Positions 28,128-37,137 of a stretch of 64,000 nucleotides of DNA are shown piece after piece. A model generated the notes under the pieces. The model searched no databases, had not been told where the DNA came from, and worked only from the letters and a program-made list of their open reading frames with translations. The DNA comes from Fimbriimonadaceae bacterium (GTDB taxonomy: Bacteria > Armatimonadota > Fimbriimonadia > Fimbriimonadales > Fimbriimonadaceae): contig CP075364.1 of NCBI GenBank assembly GCA_019454105.1, positions 247,362 through 311,361 of the forward strand, written 5' to 3'. The first letter of the stretch is position 1; the number at the start of each line of letters is the position of its first letter. Both the position numbers and the translations under genes were made by a program.

Positions 28128-29576
28128 GTGGGTCAGATCGGAGGCTTGAACGCTGGACTGCTTGTCGCCGGGTTGTTCCTCCTGCTTTGCGTCTTGGCAA
28201 GCAAGGCCTCCACCAAACTGGGCGTGCCGGCCCTGATCGTCTTCTTGGGCCTCGGGATGTTGGCCGGGAGCGACGGCCCAGGTCGGATCCCGTTCGACGA
28301 CTTTGCCCTCGCTTCTGTCGTCGGGAACGTCGCCCTCGCCTTCATCCTCTTCGCGGGCGGTCTCGACTCGAATTGGGCCACCCTCCGCCATGTCGCCAAG
28401 CCTGGGCTGCTCTTGGCCACCGTCGGGGTCGTCGTCACGGCCGGGCTGGTGGGGGTCTTCTCCCACCTCGTGCTCGGTTTGCCAATCGTCGTCGCGCTCC
28501 TGCTCGGGGCCGTGGTCTCTTCCACCGACGCGGCCGCCATCTTTGGAGTGCTGAGGAGCTCTGGCCTTCGACTGAGGCACAGGATCACGCCCACGCTTGA
28601 GTTCGAGTCGGGAGCGAACGACGCGATCGCCGTGTTCCTGACCATTGCCTTGACCGGGCTCGCCGTCGATCCGAACGCATCGCCATGGAGCCTGCTGCCC
28701 AGCCTCCTGGTCCAGATGCCTTTGGGCGCGGGAGTCGGGTACCTGGTCAGCCTTGCCGCGGTCTGGGTCATCAACCGTCTGCGGCTCGAGTACGACGGCC
28801 TCTATCCCGTCGTCACCATCGCCGCGGCATGCCTGGCCTTTGGTGGAGCGGGCGCCATCGGAGGAAACGCCTTCTTGAGCGTCTATGTCGCCGGGCTTTC
28901 CATGGGGAGCCGCACCTTCGTGCACCGCATCTCCCTCCGCCAGTTCCATGAGGGCACCGGATGGCTCATGCAGATCGTGATGTTCGTGATCCTTGGTCTC
29001 TTGGCGTACCCGAGCCAGCTGCCGTCGGTCGCCTTGCCGGCCATGATGTTGGCCCTGTTCCTGATCTTCGTCGCCAGGCCGGTGGCCGTCTTCCTGTCTC
29101 TGGCCCCGCTCAAGGTCGCGAGACGGGCTCAAGCCCTCATCGCCTGGGCCGGGCTACGCGGGGCCGTGCCGATCGTGCTCGCGACGATTCCAGTCGTCGA
29201 GGGCGTGGAGAACTCGAGGATGCTCTTCAACGTGGTGTTCTTCGTCGTCTTGACCTCGGTCTTGCTCCAAGGAACGACGCTTCGGCCCATGGCCCGAGCC
29301 TTGGGCGTGCTCGCCCCACCCAGCCGAGAGCCCGCCGAAGACATGAGAGAGGTGGGGGGCAAGAACCTGGTCGAGACGACAGTGGCGCCTGGTTCCGCAG
29401 CGGCGGGCCGGCAGGTCGTCGAGCTCCGTTTGCCGCCCACCGCGCTCTTGGTGCTCCTCACCCGGGACGGTCGGTCGTACGTCCCCCGCGGATCGACCGT
29501 CCTCGCCGAGGGCGACCAACTGCTCATCGCCACCCGAAGGAACGACCAGGACGAGATCCTCGCCCGTTTCGCGTGA
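28128..29576 (+). CDS. CPA1-type K+ or Na+/H+ antiporter with RCK_C domain (NhaP2/CvrA-like)
   Basis: 482-aa monovalent cation/proton antiporter. About 12 TM segments, with the ion-binding ND motif in TLEFESGANDAIAVFL and SSTDAAAIFGVL in the preceding helix, as in NhaP/CvrA proteins. The last 80 residues (VVELRLPPTALLVLLTRDG, VLAEGDQLLIATRR) form a TrkA_C/RCK_C domain that binds a regulatory ligand. K+/H+ exchange is favoured by the NhaP2-like layout, but the ion is not certain. GTG start 28128 with AGGGGAG five nt upstream. Confidence 0.93.
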   Translation: MGQIGGLNAGLLVAGLFLLLCVLASKASTKLGVPALIVFLGLGMLAGSDGPGRIPFDDFALASVVGNVALAFILFAGGLDSNWATLRHVAKPGLLLATVGVVVTAGLVGVFSHLVLGLPIVVALLLGAVVSSTDAAAIFGVLRSSGLRLRHRITPTLEFESGANDAIAVFLTIALTGLAVDPNASPWSLLPSLLVQMPLGAGVGYLVSLAAVWVINRLRLEYDGLYPVVTIAAACLAFGGAGAIGGNAFLSVYVAGLSMGSRTFVHRISLRQFHEGTGWLMQIVMFVILGLLAYPSQLPSVALPAMMLALFLIFVARPVAVFLSLAPLKVARRAQALIAWAGLRGAVPIVLATIPVVEGVENSRMLFNVVFFVVLTSVLLQGTTLRPMARALGVLAPPSREPAEDMREVGGKNLVETTVAPGSAAAGRQVVELRLPPTALLVLLTRDGRSYVPRGSTVLAEGDQLLIATRRNDQDEILARFA

Positions 29577-29597
29577 GCCCGCCCCTCGACCTCTCGG

Positions 29598-29603
29598 TAA
29601 AAT
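29598..29603 (+). promoter_or_regulatory. -10 box of probable leaderless promoter
   Basis: TAAAAT seven nt before the ATG at 29611; the transcript would begin at the start codon of the AlkD-like gene. Confidence 0.5.
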
Positions 29604-29610
29604 CCGCGGC

Positions 29611-30315
29611 ATGACAGCCCAGGAGGTCGTCCAAGAGCTCGAATCGCTCGGGACACCCCAGATCAAGAAGATTTGGCTCAAGTACGGCGCCGCCGAGCCC
29701 TGCTTCGGGGTCAAGGTGGAGGACATGAAGAAGATCCTGAAGAGGGTCAAAGGGGACCATCAGCTCGCGCTGGACCTCTACGAGACCGGGATCGCCGACG
29801 CCATGTACCTCGCCGGCCTCCTCGTGGACGACTCCAAAATGACCGAGTCCGAGCTCGATCGCTGGCTCGCCAAAGCCCAGCCGGGGTGGGTCGCCGACTT
29901 CACCGTGCCCTGGGTCGCGGGCAGCAGCCCAGTCGCCCGCTCCATCGCCCTGCGGTGGATCGGGTCCACCGACCCGAAGACCGCCGCAGCAGGCTGGGGA
30001 ACCTACAGTTCGCACCTATCGATCACACCCGACGACAAAATCGACCTTGACGAGGTGAGCGGTCTCCTTGAGCGGGCCAAGACGGAACTGCACCGATCAC
30101 CCGACCCCGTCAAAGCGGCGATGAACCAGTTCGTCACGTTCGTCGGGTGCTATGTCCTGCCGCTTCATGAGGCGGCCCAGGAGACGGCCCGCGCCATAGG
30201 CCCGGTCACGGTCGACCCAAAGAACTCCTGCTCCCTGGCCCCCGCCGTCGATCAGATCGCCAAGTTCGCCGCCCGCGGCGCGATCGGCCGCAAGCGGAAG
30301 TCAGCCAAGTGCTGA
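29611..30315 (+). CDS. DNA alkylation repair protein, AlkC/AlkD-like HEAT-repeat family
   Basis: 234-aa protein of the DNA alkylation repair (PF08713) superfamily, made of HEAT-like helical pairs. The N-terminus KKIWLKYGAAEPCFGVKVEDMKKILK and the later ARSIALRWIGSTDP fit. Characterised AlkD members excise N3/N7-alkylated purines, but this subgroup (MTAQEVVQELESLG) is less studied and the catalytic Asp/Trp set was not verified. It is probably leaderless. Confidence 0.82.
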   Translation: MTAQEVVQELESLGTPQIKKIWLKYGAAEPCFGVKVEDMKKILKRVKGDHQLALDLYETGIADAMYLAGLLVDDSKMTESELDRWLAKAQPGWVADFTVPWVAGSSPVARSIALRWIGSTDPKTAAAGWGTYSSHLSITPDDKIDLDEVSGLLERAKTELHRSPDPVKAAMNQFVTFVGCYVLPLHEAAQETARAIGPVTVDPKNSCSLAPAVDQIAKFAARGAIGRKRKSAKC

Positions 30316-30358
30316 AGAATGCCGTGACAAGGGCCTGGACGTCATCGCGCAGGCGGCC

Positions 30359-31189
30359 TCACCCGACCTCCACCACCCCCAGCCGCAGCACGCCCGTCGC
30401 CTGGCCCGTGGCGCGCAGCACGTACCGCGCCGCCACCGCGTAGCGCCCAGGCTTCGCGGCGACCTCGGCCGAGAGCCCTCCCGGCACGAACGCCACGCGC
30501 TCCAACACCCGGAAATCCCGGTCGCGAGGCTCGGCCAGGGCCGAACGCACCGACAGCCCCAGCAGCTCCGTCACCACTCCTGAAGAGTTCGGCCGGTCGG
30601 ACGTGTACCGGAGCGCCCCGGCCAGCCCTTCGACCGCCAAGCGGGCCGCGTCGCCACCAAAAGGCGAGGCAGGCGGCAGAGTCGGCGGCTCGTCCTCCAG
30701 CCCCACGCTGGAGCCCGTGCTGGCCGAACGGGCCTCTTTTCCTGTCGTCGACGTGGGCCATGGCTCCCCCCCTCGTTCTGCGAAGGAGAGGGCGCCGGGG
30801 TGTGAGGAAGACAGACCCGCCGCGATTGCGGCCTTGCTGGGTCTCCTTTGGCGAACCAGAGCCATGTCCACCGTGTCCTCCCGGTTCACAGCCAGCCACC
30901 GCACCGCCAGCGACCGGTAGGCGTTGGCGGCTCCGACGGGACCCGCCACCGGGTCGGTGCGCCTCGCCCACAGCAACCAAGCCCGCTGCTCCTCAGGGCT
31001 GAGCCCCCGCCACAGGCTCGAAGCGAGGGCCATGAGCCGCCTGGCCTCGGCCTGCGCTTGGGTCACGCGCGAAGAAGGCACGGGCCTCTCGCGGACGATG
31101 GTCGTGCCGTCTCGGCGGAGCGCGAACACCGCCCCTCCGCTCGTCCCGCTGAGTCCGCCGACGATCAACCCAGGCTTCAACTTGGCCAT
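30359..31189 (-). CDS. GGLSG-family protein of unknown function, copy 1 (left border of accessory block)
   Basis: 276-aa protein starting MAKLKPGLIVGGLSGTSGG, followed by VFALRRDGTTIVRERP, RRLMALASSLWRGLSPEEQRAWLLWA and GAANAYRSLAV. The ending PGRYAVAARYVLRATGQATGVLRLGV matches the end of the gene at 38862. The N-terminal plan (G-x-x-S-G-x-x-G-x-x-F, then Q-A-x-x-R-x-x-x, then WxxLx-x-x-Q-R-x-A-W, then G-x-N-A-Y) resembles proteins seen in phages and DUF6266-type families, possibly virion or surface components; that link is an inference. The start follows from the conserved MAKLK; a 90-codon extension upstream is spurious. Confidence 0.65.
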   Translation of the reverse strand: MAKLKPGLIVGGLSGTSGGAVFALRRDGTTIVRERPVPSSRVTQAQAEARRLMALASSLWRGLSPEEQRAWLLWARRTDPVAGPVGAANAYRSLAVRWLAVNREDTVDMALVRQRRPSKAAIAAGLSSSHPGALSFAERGGEPWPTSTTGKEARSASTGSSVGLEDEPPTLPPASPFGGDAARLAVEGLAGALRYTSDRPNSSGVVTELLGLSVRSALAEPRDRDFRVLERVAFVPGGLSAEVAAKPGRYAVAARYVLRATGQATGVLRLGVVEVG

Positions 31190-31244
31190 GCCGTCATTGT
31201 CGGCTGTTTGAGCCGCGCTCTCCACCCATTCGCCTGACCAAACT

Positions 31245-31288
31245 GTGTGCCGTGTGTGTGCCGCGCGTGTGCCGCGCATGTGCCAAGA
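31245..31288. repeat. Four tandem 11-bp repeats
   Basis: GTGTGCCG recurs at 31245, 31256 and 31267, and a weaker ATGTGCC at 31278: a strict 11-bp period, about one helical turn. It lies in the divergent promoter region between the GGLSG gene and the papain-like protease and could be a phased protein-binding site. Confidence 0.5.
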
Positions 31289-31394
31289 ACCGTATTGGGT
31301 CGGAGCCACCCCGTCAGGACGGCCTCGGGGCAGCGAAGCGCAGGGAGAAGCAGACTGCGGCGCCCAGCCATGGGTCAGGTACCTTTCAGGGATC

Positions 31395-32051
31395 ATGACC
31401 GTCGCTCTCGCCCTCGTCGCCCTGGCATCGGCCGGCCCGATCTTCCAGGAACAGGACATGAGCGGGCAATATGGCTATCCGGTCTTCAGGACCGAGATCC
31501 CGAACATGGAGCGCTTTGCCGGCACCGCCTCCGAACAGCAGATGTCGCAGTGGTGCTGGGCGGCGAGCGTTTCGAACGTCTTCGCCTATCACGGCCACCC
31601 GCTGGCCCAAGAAAAGATCGTGACGGAGGTCTATGGGGGCTTGGTGAACCTGCCCTCTTTCACCGCCAGGCGGATCGCGCAACAGCTGAACCGGAACTGG
31701 ACGGACGACGATGGGGTCGAGTTCAAGGCGCGGCTCACAAGCGCCTATGACTCTGCGGCCGGGGTCTATCTGACGAACAACGAGATCCTCAAGAACGAGA
31801 TCCGGGCAGGGCGGCCCGTGGTGATCGGCACGACGCACTGCATGGTGGTGACGGCGATCGACTCCGCTGAGGACGGGAGGGTCGTGGGGGCCGGTCTCTA
31901 TGACCCCTGGCCAGGGCAAGGCTTCCGGATGGCGCGGCCCGAAGAGATCCTCGCTGTGGAGCTGGGTGGGAAGATGACCTTCCTGGCGACGGTGAGGGTC
32001 GAGGCCGTGGGCCAGCGGTCGGAGACGCGGGTTCGGGCGGGCGTGCGCTAA
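31395..32051 (+). CDS. Secreted papain-like cysteine protease (C39/C70-like)
   Basis: 218-aa exported protein (signal peptide MTVALALVALASAGP). The papain-like triad can be read as C54 in QMSQWCWAASVSN, H148 in GTTHCMVVTA and D170 in LYDPWPGQG, with the oxyanion Gln just before C54. The motif Q-x-x-x-W-C-W-A-A is that of the AvrRpt2/papain-like family used by bacteria outside the cell. The ATG at 31395 begins the signal peptide; an upstream 50-codon extension runs over the repeat region and is rejected. Target unknown. Confidence 0.82.
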   Translation: MTVALALVALASAGPIFQEQDMSGQYGYPVFRTEIPNMERFAGTASEQQMSQWCWAASVSNVFAYHGHPLAQEKIVTEVYGGLVNLPSFTARRIAQQLNRNWTDDDGVEFKARLTSAYDSAAGVYLTNNEILKNEIRAGRPVVIGTTHCMVVTAIDSAEDGRVVGAGLYDPWPGQGFRMARPEEILAVELGGKMTFLATVRVEAVGQRSETRVRAGVR

Positions 32052-32304
32052 CTCAGAGGGGCACGCCGCCCGGTGGTCGCCAGCCCCTCCCGACACAGCC
32101 GGCCCTCAAGCACCCGACTGCGCCGCGCCGTGGCCATCCTGCCCAAGCGCCGTGTAGAATGGTGGGGCATGTCCCGAAGGGCCGTGCATTCAGGGGAGGC
32201 CTGAAGACGAGACGGGAACTGCACCGCACAAGTTTTGTTGCACTTCTGTGCGGACGGGCAACTCAGTAGTCCGCAGCCGCTTCCACGAACATTGGGTCGG
32301 CACA

Positions 32305-33564
32305 ATGGAAACAACTTTCAGGTGCCCGCAGTGCGGAACCGACATTGAACTCACAGAGACCCTCTTCCAGCCATTCATCCAGTCAGTGGAGCAGAAGGCG
32401 CGAGAGCAGGTCGCCAAGGCGCAAAGGGAAGCTGAGGAGGCGAGAAAGAGCGCTAATCACGACCTGGCGCAGGCAGCCGCCCAATTGAAGGAAGCCGCCG
32501 ACTTGAGGGCAAGTATTGAGACGGAAGTCAACCAGCGGCTTGCTGCAGAACGGCTGACGATCCAAGCGCAGGAGCGCGAGGCCTTGCGGAAGGAGCTTGC
32601 GCCAGAGATCGAGGCCGAGCGGCACCGGGCCAAGGAATTGGAGGCCAAGCTGACCCAGGCGCAGCAGGCCGAGCTGGCCCTCCGGAAGGAGAAGGACGAC
32701 CTGGAGCGGCGGGCAAGGGAGATGGACCTGGAGGTCGCCCGGAGGGTGGACGAACAACGCAAGTCCATCGCCGAGGACGCGCAGAAGGCTGCCGCCGAGG
32801 CCATGAACCTCAGGCTGGCCGAGAAAGACAAGACGATCGCCGACATGCAGACCAAGCTCGAAGAGGCCCAGCGCAAGGGCGCCCAGGGCTCGCAACAGTT
32901 GCAGGGCGAGGTGCTGGAGTTGGACCTCGAGCAGAGGCTCCAGTCGGCCTTCCCATGGGACGAGATCACGCCCGTCAAGCAAGGCGCGAGAGGGGGAGAC
33001 TTGCTCCAGAGGGTGTCGGCGCAGCCCGGGGTGGTGTCGGGCGTCGTCTATTGGGAAGCCAAGCGGGCGGCGAATTGGTCTCCGGAGTGGATCGTGAAGG
33101 CCAAGCAGGATGCCCGCGCGGCCGGGGCCGAAGCGATCGTCATCGTGACGACGGCCCTGCCGAAAGGCGAAAGCACGCTGTGCCTTGTAGATGGCGTTGT
33201 GGTCTGCCCAGTCGGGCTGGAGGTGCCAGTGGCGCACATGCTGCGGAACGGGCTGGTCGAGGCGGCGAACGCTCGTAAGGCCTCGGAGGGGCGCGGGACT
33301 AAAGAAGCGCTGATCTACTCGTACCTGACCGGGCCCCAGTTCAAGGCGTGGCTGACCGGCATCGCCGAGCCCTTCGTGCAGATGCAGAAGGACTTGGAGA
33401 GCGAAGTCAACGCGACAACGACCCGCTGGAAGAAGCGGCGGAAGCAGATCGAACGAGTGCGCGACAGCGTCGCCGGCATGTTCGGCGACCTGCAGGGAAT
33501 CGTCGGTGCCGAGATGCCGGAGCTGCCTGGGTTTGTGGAGGAAGTTGAGGAGGATGGGGAGTAG
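32305..33564 (+). CDS. DUF2130 protein: zinc ribbon, coiled coil and PD-(D/E)XK nuclease-like domain
   Basis: 419-aa protein with three parts: an N-terminal zinc-ribbon-like C7PQC10, a very long charged coiled coil (about residues 30-200), and a C-terminal DUF2130 domain. The latter shows the restriction-nuclease-like set D232 (ARGGDLLQ), E251-x-K253 (YWEAKR) and IVKAKQDARAAGAEAIVIVT, as expected for a PD-(D/E)XK fold. The ATG at 32305 begins the zinc ribbon. Its TAG shares one base with the GTG of the next gene, so the pair is translationally coupled. Nucleic acid cleavage is an inference from the motif. Confidence 0.85.
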   Translation: METTFRCPQCGTDIELTETLFQPFIQSVEQKAREQVAKAQREAEEARKSANHDLAQAAAQLKEAADLRASIETEVNQRLAAERLTIQAQEREALRKELAPEIEAERHRAKELEAKLTQAQQAELALRKEKDDLERRAREMDLEVARRVDEQRKSIAEDAQKAAAEAMNLRLAEKDKTIADMQTKLEEAQRKGAQGSQQLQGEVLELDLEQRLQSAFPWDEITPVKQGARGGDLLQRVSAQPGVVSGVVYWEAKRAANWSPEWIVKAKQDARAAGAEAIVIVTTALPKGESTLCLVDGVVVCPVGLEVPVAHMLRNGLVEAANARKASEGRGTKEALIYSYLTGPQFKAWLTGIAEPFVQMQKDLESEVNATTTRWKKRRKQIERVRDSVAGMFGDLQGIVGAEMPELPGFVEEVEEDGE

Positions 33565-35855
33565 TGAGCCAAGTCACTGGTAAGTCGGCCCACCCCGTAA
33601 CGATCTCGAAGATCAAGAGACTCAAGGGGTTCGCGACGTTCCGCGACTTCTCTTGGCCACCGGATCTCCATCCTTTCAGCCGATACAACTTGATCTACGG
33701 CTGGAACGCGACTGGCAAGACGACGTTGTCCCGACTGTTGCAGGCCCTTGAACGAGGGGAGGCTCCCGCTTGTGAGGCCGTCACAGTGGAACCAAGTGGC
33801 GGCGGCACCGTGACGCGCGACCAATTCCCGGAGAACCAGTCTGTATCAATTCGGGTCTACAATAGCGACTTCGTAACCCGAAACGTCTTTCCAAGTGACG
33901 GCAACGTCCCACCAGTCTTCGTTCTGGGTGAGCAGCGAAAGGAAGACCAAGCGAAGCTGGAGCAGGCAAGAACGAGGCTTACCCAGCTGAGTCCCGAGCT
34001 TGGCAGACTACGGTCAGACGTCAAAAAGGCGACCAAGGCCGTCGAGGACTTCGAAAAGGACCGGGCCAAGTCGATCAAGGATGCGCTGCAACCCGCCGGC
34101 CTCGACCCGTACCGCAACTACAACCGTGCGCACTTTGAATCGAAAGCCACCCAATCAGCCGGGCAAGGTAAGCCCGGAGTGTCGGTAATGACCGAGACTG
34201 AGCGTGAAGCGATCCTGGTCACGACGCGCCAGCAGCGCCTGGGCGACCTTCAGGGGCTGCCGACCTGGCTGCGGCTACCTGGCGACTACGTTGAACGCGT
34301 GCTGGAGTTGCTATCGAGGCAGGTCGCCGCTCAGGCCATTGAAGAGTTCCTCTTGAACCCAGGGTTGGCTCGCTGGGTCGAGGAAGGGCTCCGCCTGCAT
34401 CCGAGTGGGGACCGCGACACCTGTAAGTTCTGCATGGCCCAACTCTCTGGCGAGCGAATCGATGCGCTGGAGGGTCACTTCAACGACGCCTTCACCAAAC
34501 TCATGGACGACATCGACTCTTGTCTAACTGATCTCAAGGGAGAAGTGGAGTCGGCACATCGGCAGCCCCCTGATGAATCTCGTGTGTACACGCAATTCCG
34601 ACAAAGCTACGCGGCAAGTGTTCAGGCTTTGGAAACAACCTTAGCAGAGGTCAAGAGTGCCTTCAGCGAACTCATCCGTGCTCTGGACGAGAAGAAGGAG
34701 AACGCCTTTGCGATCGTCGACCTGGACGAATCCATGTTGCGCGTTGACGTGGGATCATTAACCAAGCTCAATGAGTTGATCGAGAATCACAACAAGCATT
34801 CGAAGGGGCTTGACCAGGCCAAGAAGCAAGCGTGCGCAGAGTACGAGGAGGAGGCAGTCCGATCTGCATTGCCGAAGTTCATGGAGTTGGTCGAAGCGCG
34901 TAGAGTGGCACAGAATAGTCTCGAGAGCACGCGGGCCGAGATCGAGCAGCTGCAGCGGACAGTGCCTGACCTCGAGCAAGGGTTGCAAGATCATCGGACA
35001 CCTGCGGAGGAGCTGAACAGGGATTTAGTCGCCTATTTGGGACATGACGAGATACAGTTCGAAGCATTTGGGGCGGGTTACCGCATTCTGAGGCGGGGAA
35101 AGTCAGCCGATCGCCTGAGCGAGGGTGAGAGAACCGCTATTTCTGTCCTCTACTTCCTCCGCACTCTGACGCAGGAGGGATTCGACCTGAGGCGGTCAGT
35201 GATCGTCTTAGACGATCCAGTATCTAGCTTGGACGAGGGATCGCTTTACTCCGCGTACGGGTTCATCCAGAAGCGGACGTGCGAGGCGGCGCAAGTAATC
35301 GTTCTGACGCACAACTTCACTTTCTTTCGCCTGGTTCGCGACTGGCTGTCGCACTGCAAGTCGCACGAACGTGCTTACTTCTCCGTCGTTTCCATTGGAG
35401 TCGGAGATCAACGGTGTTCAGACTTGCGACCACTCGACCCAATGCTCGAAAGGTACCACTCGGAGTACCACTTCCTCTTCAGTCTGGTGCAGAAGCATGC
35501 GGAGGCGGTGGATGCCGAGCGGCTCGAAGCGTACTATCAGATGCCGAATGTGGCTCGGCGCCTACTTGAAGCATTTTTTGCATTCCGAAAGCCAGGCCCA
35601 AGGAAGTCCGTCACGGACGTGATTAGAAACGCAGGGTTCGACGGACCGAAGACCGCGCTCATTATCAGATTCTGCCACACGTATAGCCACAATGATGTCG
35701 TCTCGGAGCCTGCGCATGACCCCTCGGTTCTCTCCGAGACTGGAGCGGCAATGAGGGCCGTCTTGGAACTAATGGCCCACCTTGACCAGGCTCACGTCGA
35801 TGAAATGAAGACGCTGTGCGCGCGTGCAACCCCGAACGGAGCTGCCCAATTGTGA
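33564..35855 (+). CDS. RloC-like AAA_13 ATPase with zinc hook and HEPN-type nuclease residues
   Basis: 763-aa Rad50-like ABC ATPase of the AAA_13 group, which includes the tRNA anticodon nucleases PrrC and RloC. Walker A GWNATGKT (46-53), a coiled-coil arm with the zinc hook C287KFC290 (DTCKFCMAQLSG), signature LSEGE (518-522), Walker B VIVLDDPVSSLDE (546-557) and switch His583 (VLTHNF). The C-terminus carries R665-x3-E669 (NVARRLLEAF) and H705/H709 (RFCHTYSHND), matching the R-E-H layout of the PrrC/RloC nuclease centre. GTG start. These proteins normally cleave tRNA on phage or DNA stress; the target here is unproven. Confidence 0.85.
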   Translation: MSQVTGKSAHPVTISKIKRLKGFATFRDFSWPPDLHPFSRYNLIYGWNATGKTTLSRLLQALERGEAPACEAVTVEPSGGGTVTRDQFPENQSVSIRVYNSDFVTRNVFPSDGNVPPVFVLGEQRKEDQAKLEQARTRLTQLSPELGRLRSDVKKATKAVEDFEKDRAKSIKDALQPAGLDPYRNYNRAHFESKATQSAGQGKPGVSVMTETEREAILVTTRQQRLGDLQGLPTWLRLPGDYVERVLELLSRQVAAQAIEEFLLNPGLARWVEEGLRLHPSGDRDTCKFCMAQLSGERIDALEGHFNDAFTKLMDDIDSCLTDLKGEVESAHRQPPDESRVYTQFRQSYAASVQALETTLAEVKSAFSELIRALDEKKENAFAIVDLDESMLRVDVGSLTKLNELIENHNKHSKGLDQAKKQACAEYEEEAVRSALPKFMELVEARRVAQNSLESTRAEIEQLQRTVPDLEQGLQDHRTPAEELNRDLVAYLGHDEIQFEAFGAGYRILRRGKSADRLSEGERTAISVLYFLRTLTQEGFDLRRSVIVLDDPVSSLDEGSLYSAYGFIQKRTCEAAQVIVLTHNFTFFRLVRDWLSHCKSHERAYFSVVSIGVGDQRCSDLRPLDPMLERYHSEYHFLFSLVQKHAEAVDAERLEAYYQMPNVARRLLEAFFAFRKPGPRKSVTDVIRNAGFDGPKTALIIRFCHTYSHNDVVSEPAHDPSVLSETGAAMRAVLELMAHLDQAHVDEMKTLCARATPNGAAQL

Positions 35856-35869
35856 CCGGGGACAAGTCC

Positions 35870-36190
35870 ATGAACCAATCTACGATCCAAACCTTGGCAC
35901 TGGCCATTCACTCAAAGAGGAACGTCTCGTTCACCTACGACGGCCACTACCGGGAATGCAGCCCTCACGCCTTGGGCCACAAGGGTGGGAAGGTGAACAT
36001 GCTCGTTTTCCAGTTCAGTGGGGCTACGAGCAGTGGTCCGATCACCTCCGACGGTCCAGGCAACTGGAAGTGCATGGACGTGGCCAAGATCCAGGGATTG
36101 GAACTCATCGAGGGTGACTGGCACACTTGGGAGAACCACTCCCAGCCGTCCACGTGCATTGACACGATGATTGCGGAGGTTGCGTACTGA
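35870..36190 (+). CDS. Small WYL-like protein
   Basis: 106-aa protein: LALAIHSKRNVSFTYDGHYRECSPHALG followed by FQFSGATSSGPITS and GNWKCMDVAKIQGLELIEG. This strand plan (L-x-x-A-I-x-x-x-R-x-V-x-F-x-Y-x-G-x-x-R) resembles the WYL ligand-sensing domain of defence regulators, but without the DNA-binding domain. It lies 15 bp after the ATPase gene, so it is likely in the same transcript. A role as a sensor is inferred. Confidence 0.65.
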   Translation: MNQSTIQTLALAIHSKRNVSFTYDGHYRECSPHALGHKGGKVNMLVFQFSGATSSGPITSDGPGNWKCMDVAKIQGLELIEGDWHTWENHSQPSTCIDTMIAEVAY

Positions 36191-36291
36191 CCGGTGGCGA
36201 CGCGGTACTAGCCGGCCGCCAGCCCACCAGCGTCATGGATCGGGACTGGTACAACTGAGGGCACGTATGGATCGGAGACCGGGGGAGCCGA

Positions 36292-37134
36292 ATGAAGCGT
36301 GAAGTCGTCCTCGAACTCACTGCGACCTTCGAGGGGCACGCCCAGCGGACCGACACGGGGGTCGAGTACTGGCTGGCCCGAGACCTCCAGCACCTCTTGG
36401 GCTACACCAAATGGGACAACTTCCTGAACGTCGTCACCAAGGCCAAGACGGCTTGTGAGGTCGCCGACCACCGGATCGAAGACCATTTTGCCGACGTCGG
36501 GAAATTGGTAGACATCGGCGCCGGAGCCCAGCGAGAGATTGACGACCTCATGCTCACCCGGTTCGCCTGCTACCTGATCGCCCAGAACGGCGACCCGCAG
36601 AAGCGGGAGATCGCCTTCGCCCAGAACTACTTCGCCATCCAGACCCGCCGGGCGGAACTCATCGAGAAGCGGATTCTGGAGTCAGAACGGCTATCGGCCA
36701 GGCGCAAACTCAGCCAGACCGAGACCGAACTCTCCCGCCTGATCTTCCAGCAGACTGGGAGCGACCAGAACTTCGCGCTCATCCGAAGCAAAGGCGACCA
36801 TGCGCTCTTCGGCAAGACGACGAAGCAGATGAAGGCGACCTGGAACGTGCCGGAGGCGCGGCCGCTGGCCGACTTCGCGCCGACGATCATTCTGAAGGCA
36901 AAGGACTTCGCGACGGAAATCACGATCCACAACGCCCGGGCCAAGGGACTGGCGACCGAGGGAGGCATCTCGGACGAGCACGTGACGAACAATGCGGCGG
37001 TGCGGCAGACGCTGATCGACCGGGGCATCCGACCCGAGTCTTTGTCGCCGGTAGAGGACGTCAAGAATGTGGTGCGCCGACTGGCCAGCGAAGACCGCAA
37101 GGCGCTTGAGCATCCAGAAGGGCTGGAGGACTAG
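36292..37134 (+). CDS. dinD: DNA damage-inducible protein D (DinD-like)
   Basis: 280-aa DinD-type protein with an N-terminal BRO-like region (GVEYWLARDLQHLLGYTKWDNFLNVV) and a C-terminal part with the typical TKQMKATWNVPEARPLADFAPTII and ILKAKDFATEIT. E. coli DinD is SOS-regulated and antagonises RecA filaments. GGGGGAG precedes the ATG. No LexA-type box is recognised. The WYL-like gene ends about 100 bp upstream. Confidence 0.92.
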   Translation: MKREVVLELTATFEGHAQRTDTGVEYWLARDLQHLLGYTKWDNFLNVVTKAKTACEVADHRIEDHFADVGKLVDIGAGAQREIDDLMLTRFACYLIAQNGDPQKREIAFAQNYFAIQTRRAELIEKRILESERLSARRKLSQTETELSRLIFQQTGSDQNFALIRSKGDHALFGKTTKQMKATWNVPEARPLADFAPTIILKAKDFATEITIHNARAKGLATEGGISDEHVTNNAAVRQTLIDRGIRPESLSPVEDVKNVVRRLASEDRKALEHPEGLED

Positions 37135-37137
37135 GAC

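Noticed and set aside
32169..32204. 11-codon frame preceded by TAGAAT-N8
   Set aside because: Too short to support by itself; the spacing may be chance. Could be a leaderless upstream frame for the DUF2130 operon, but no further evidence.
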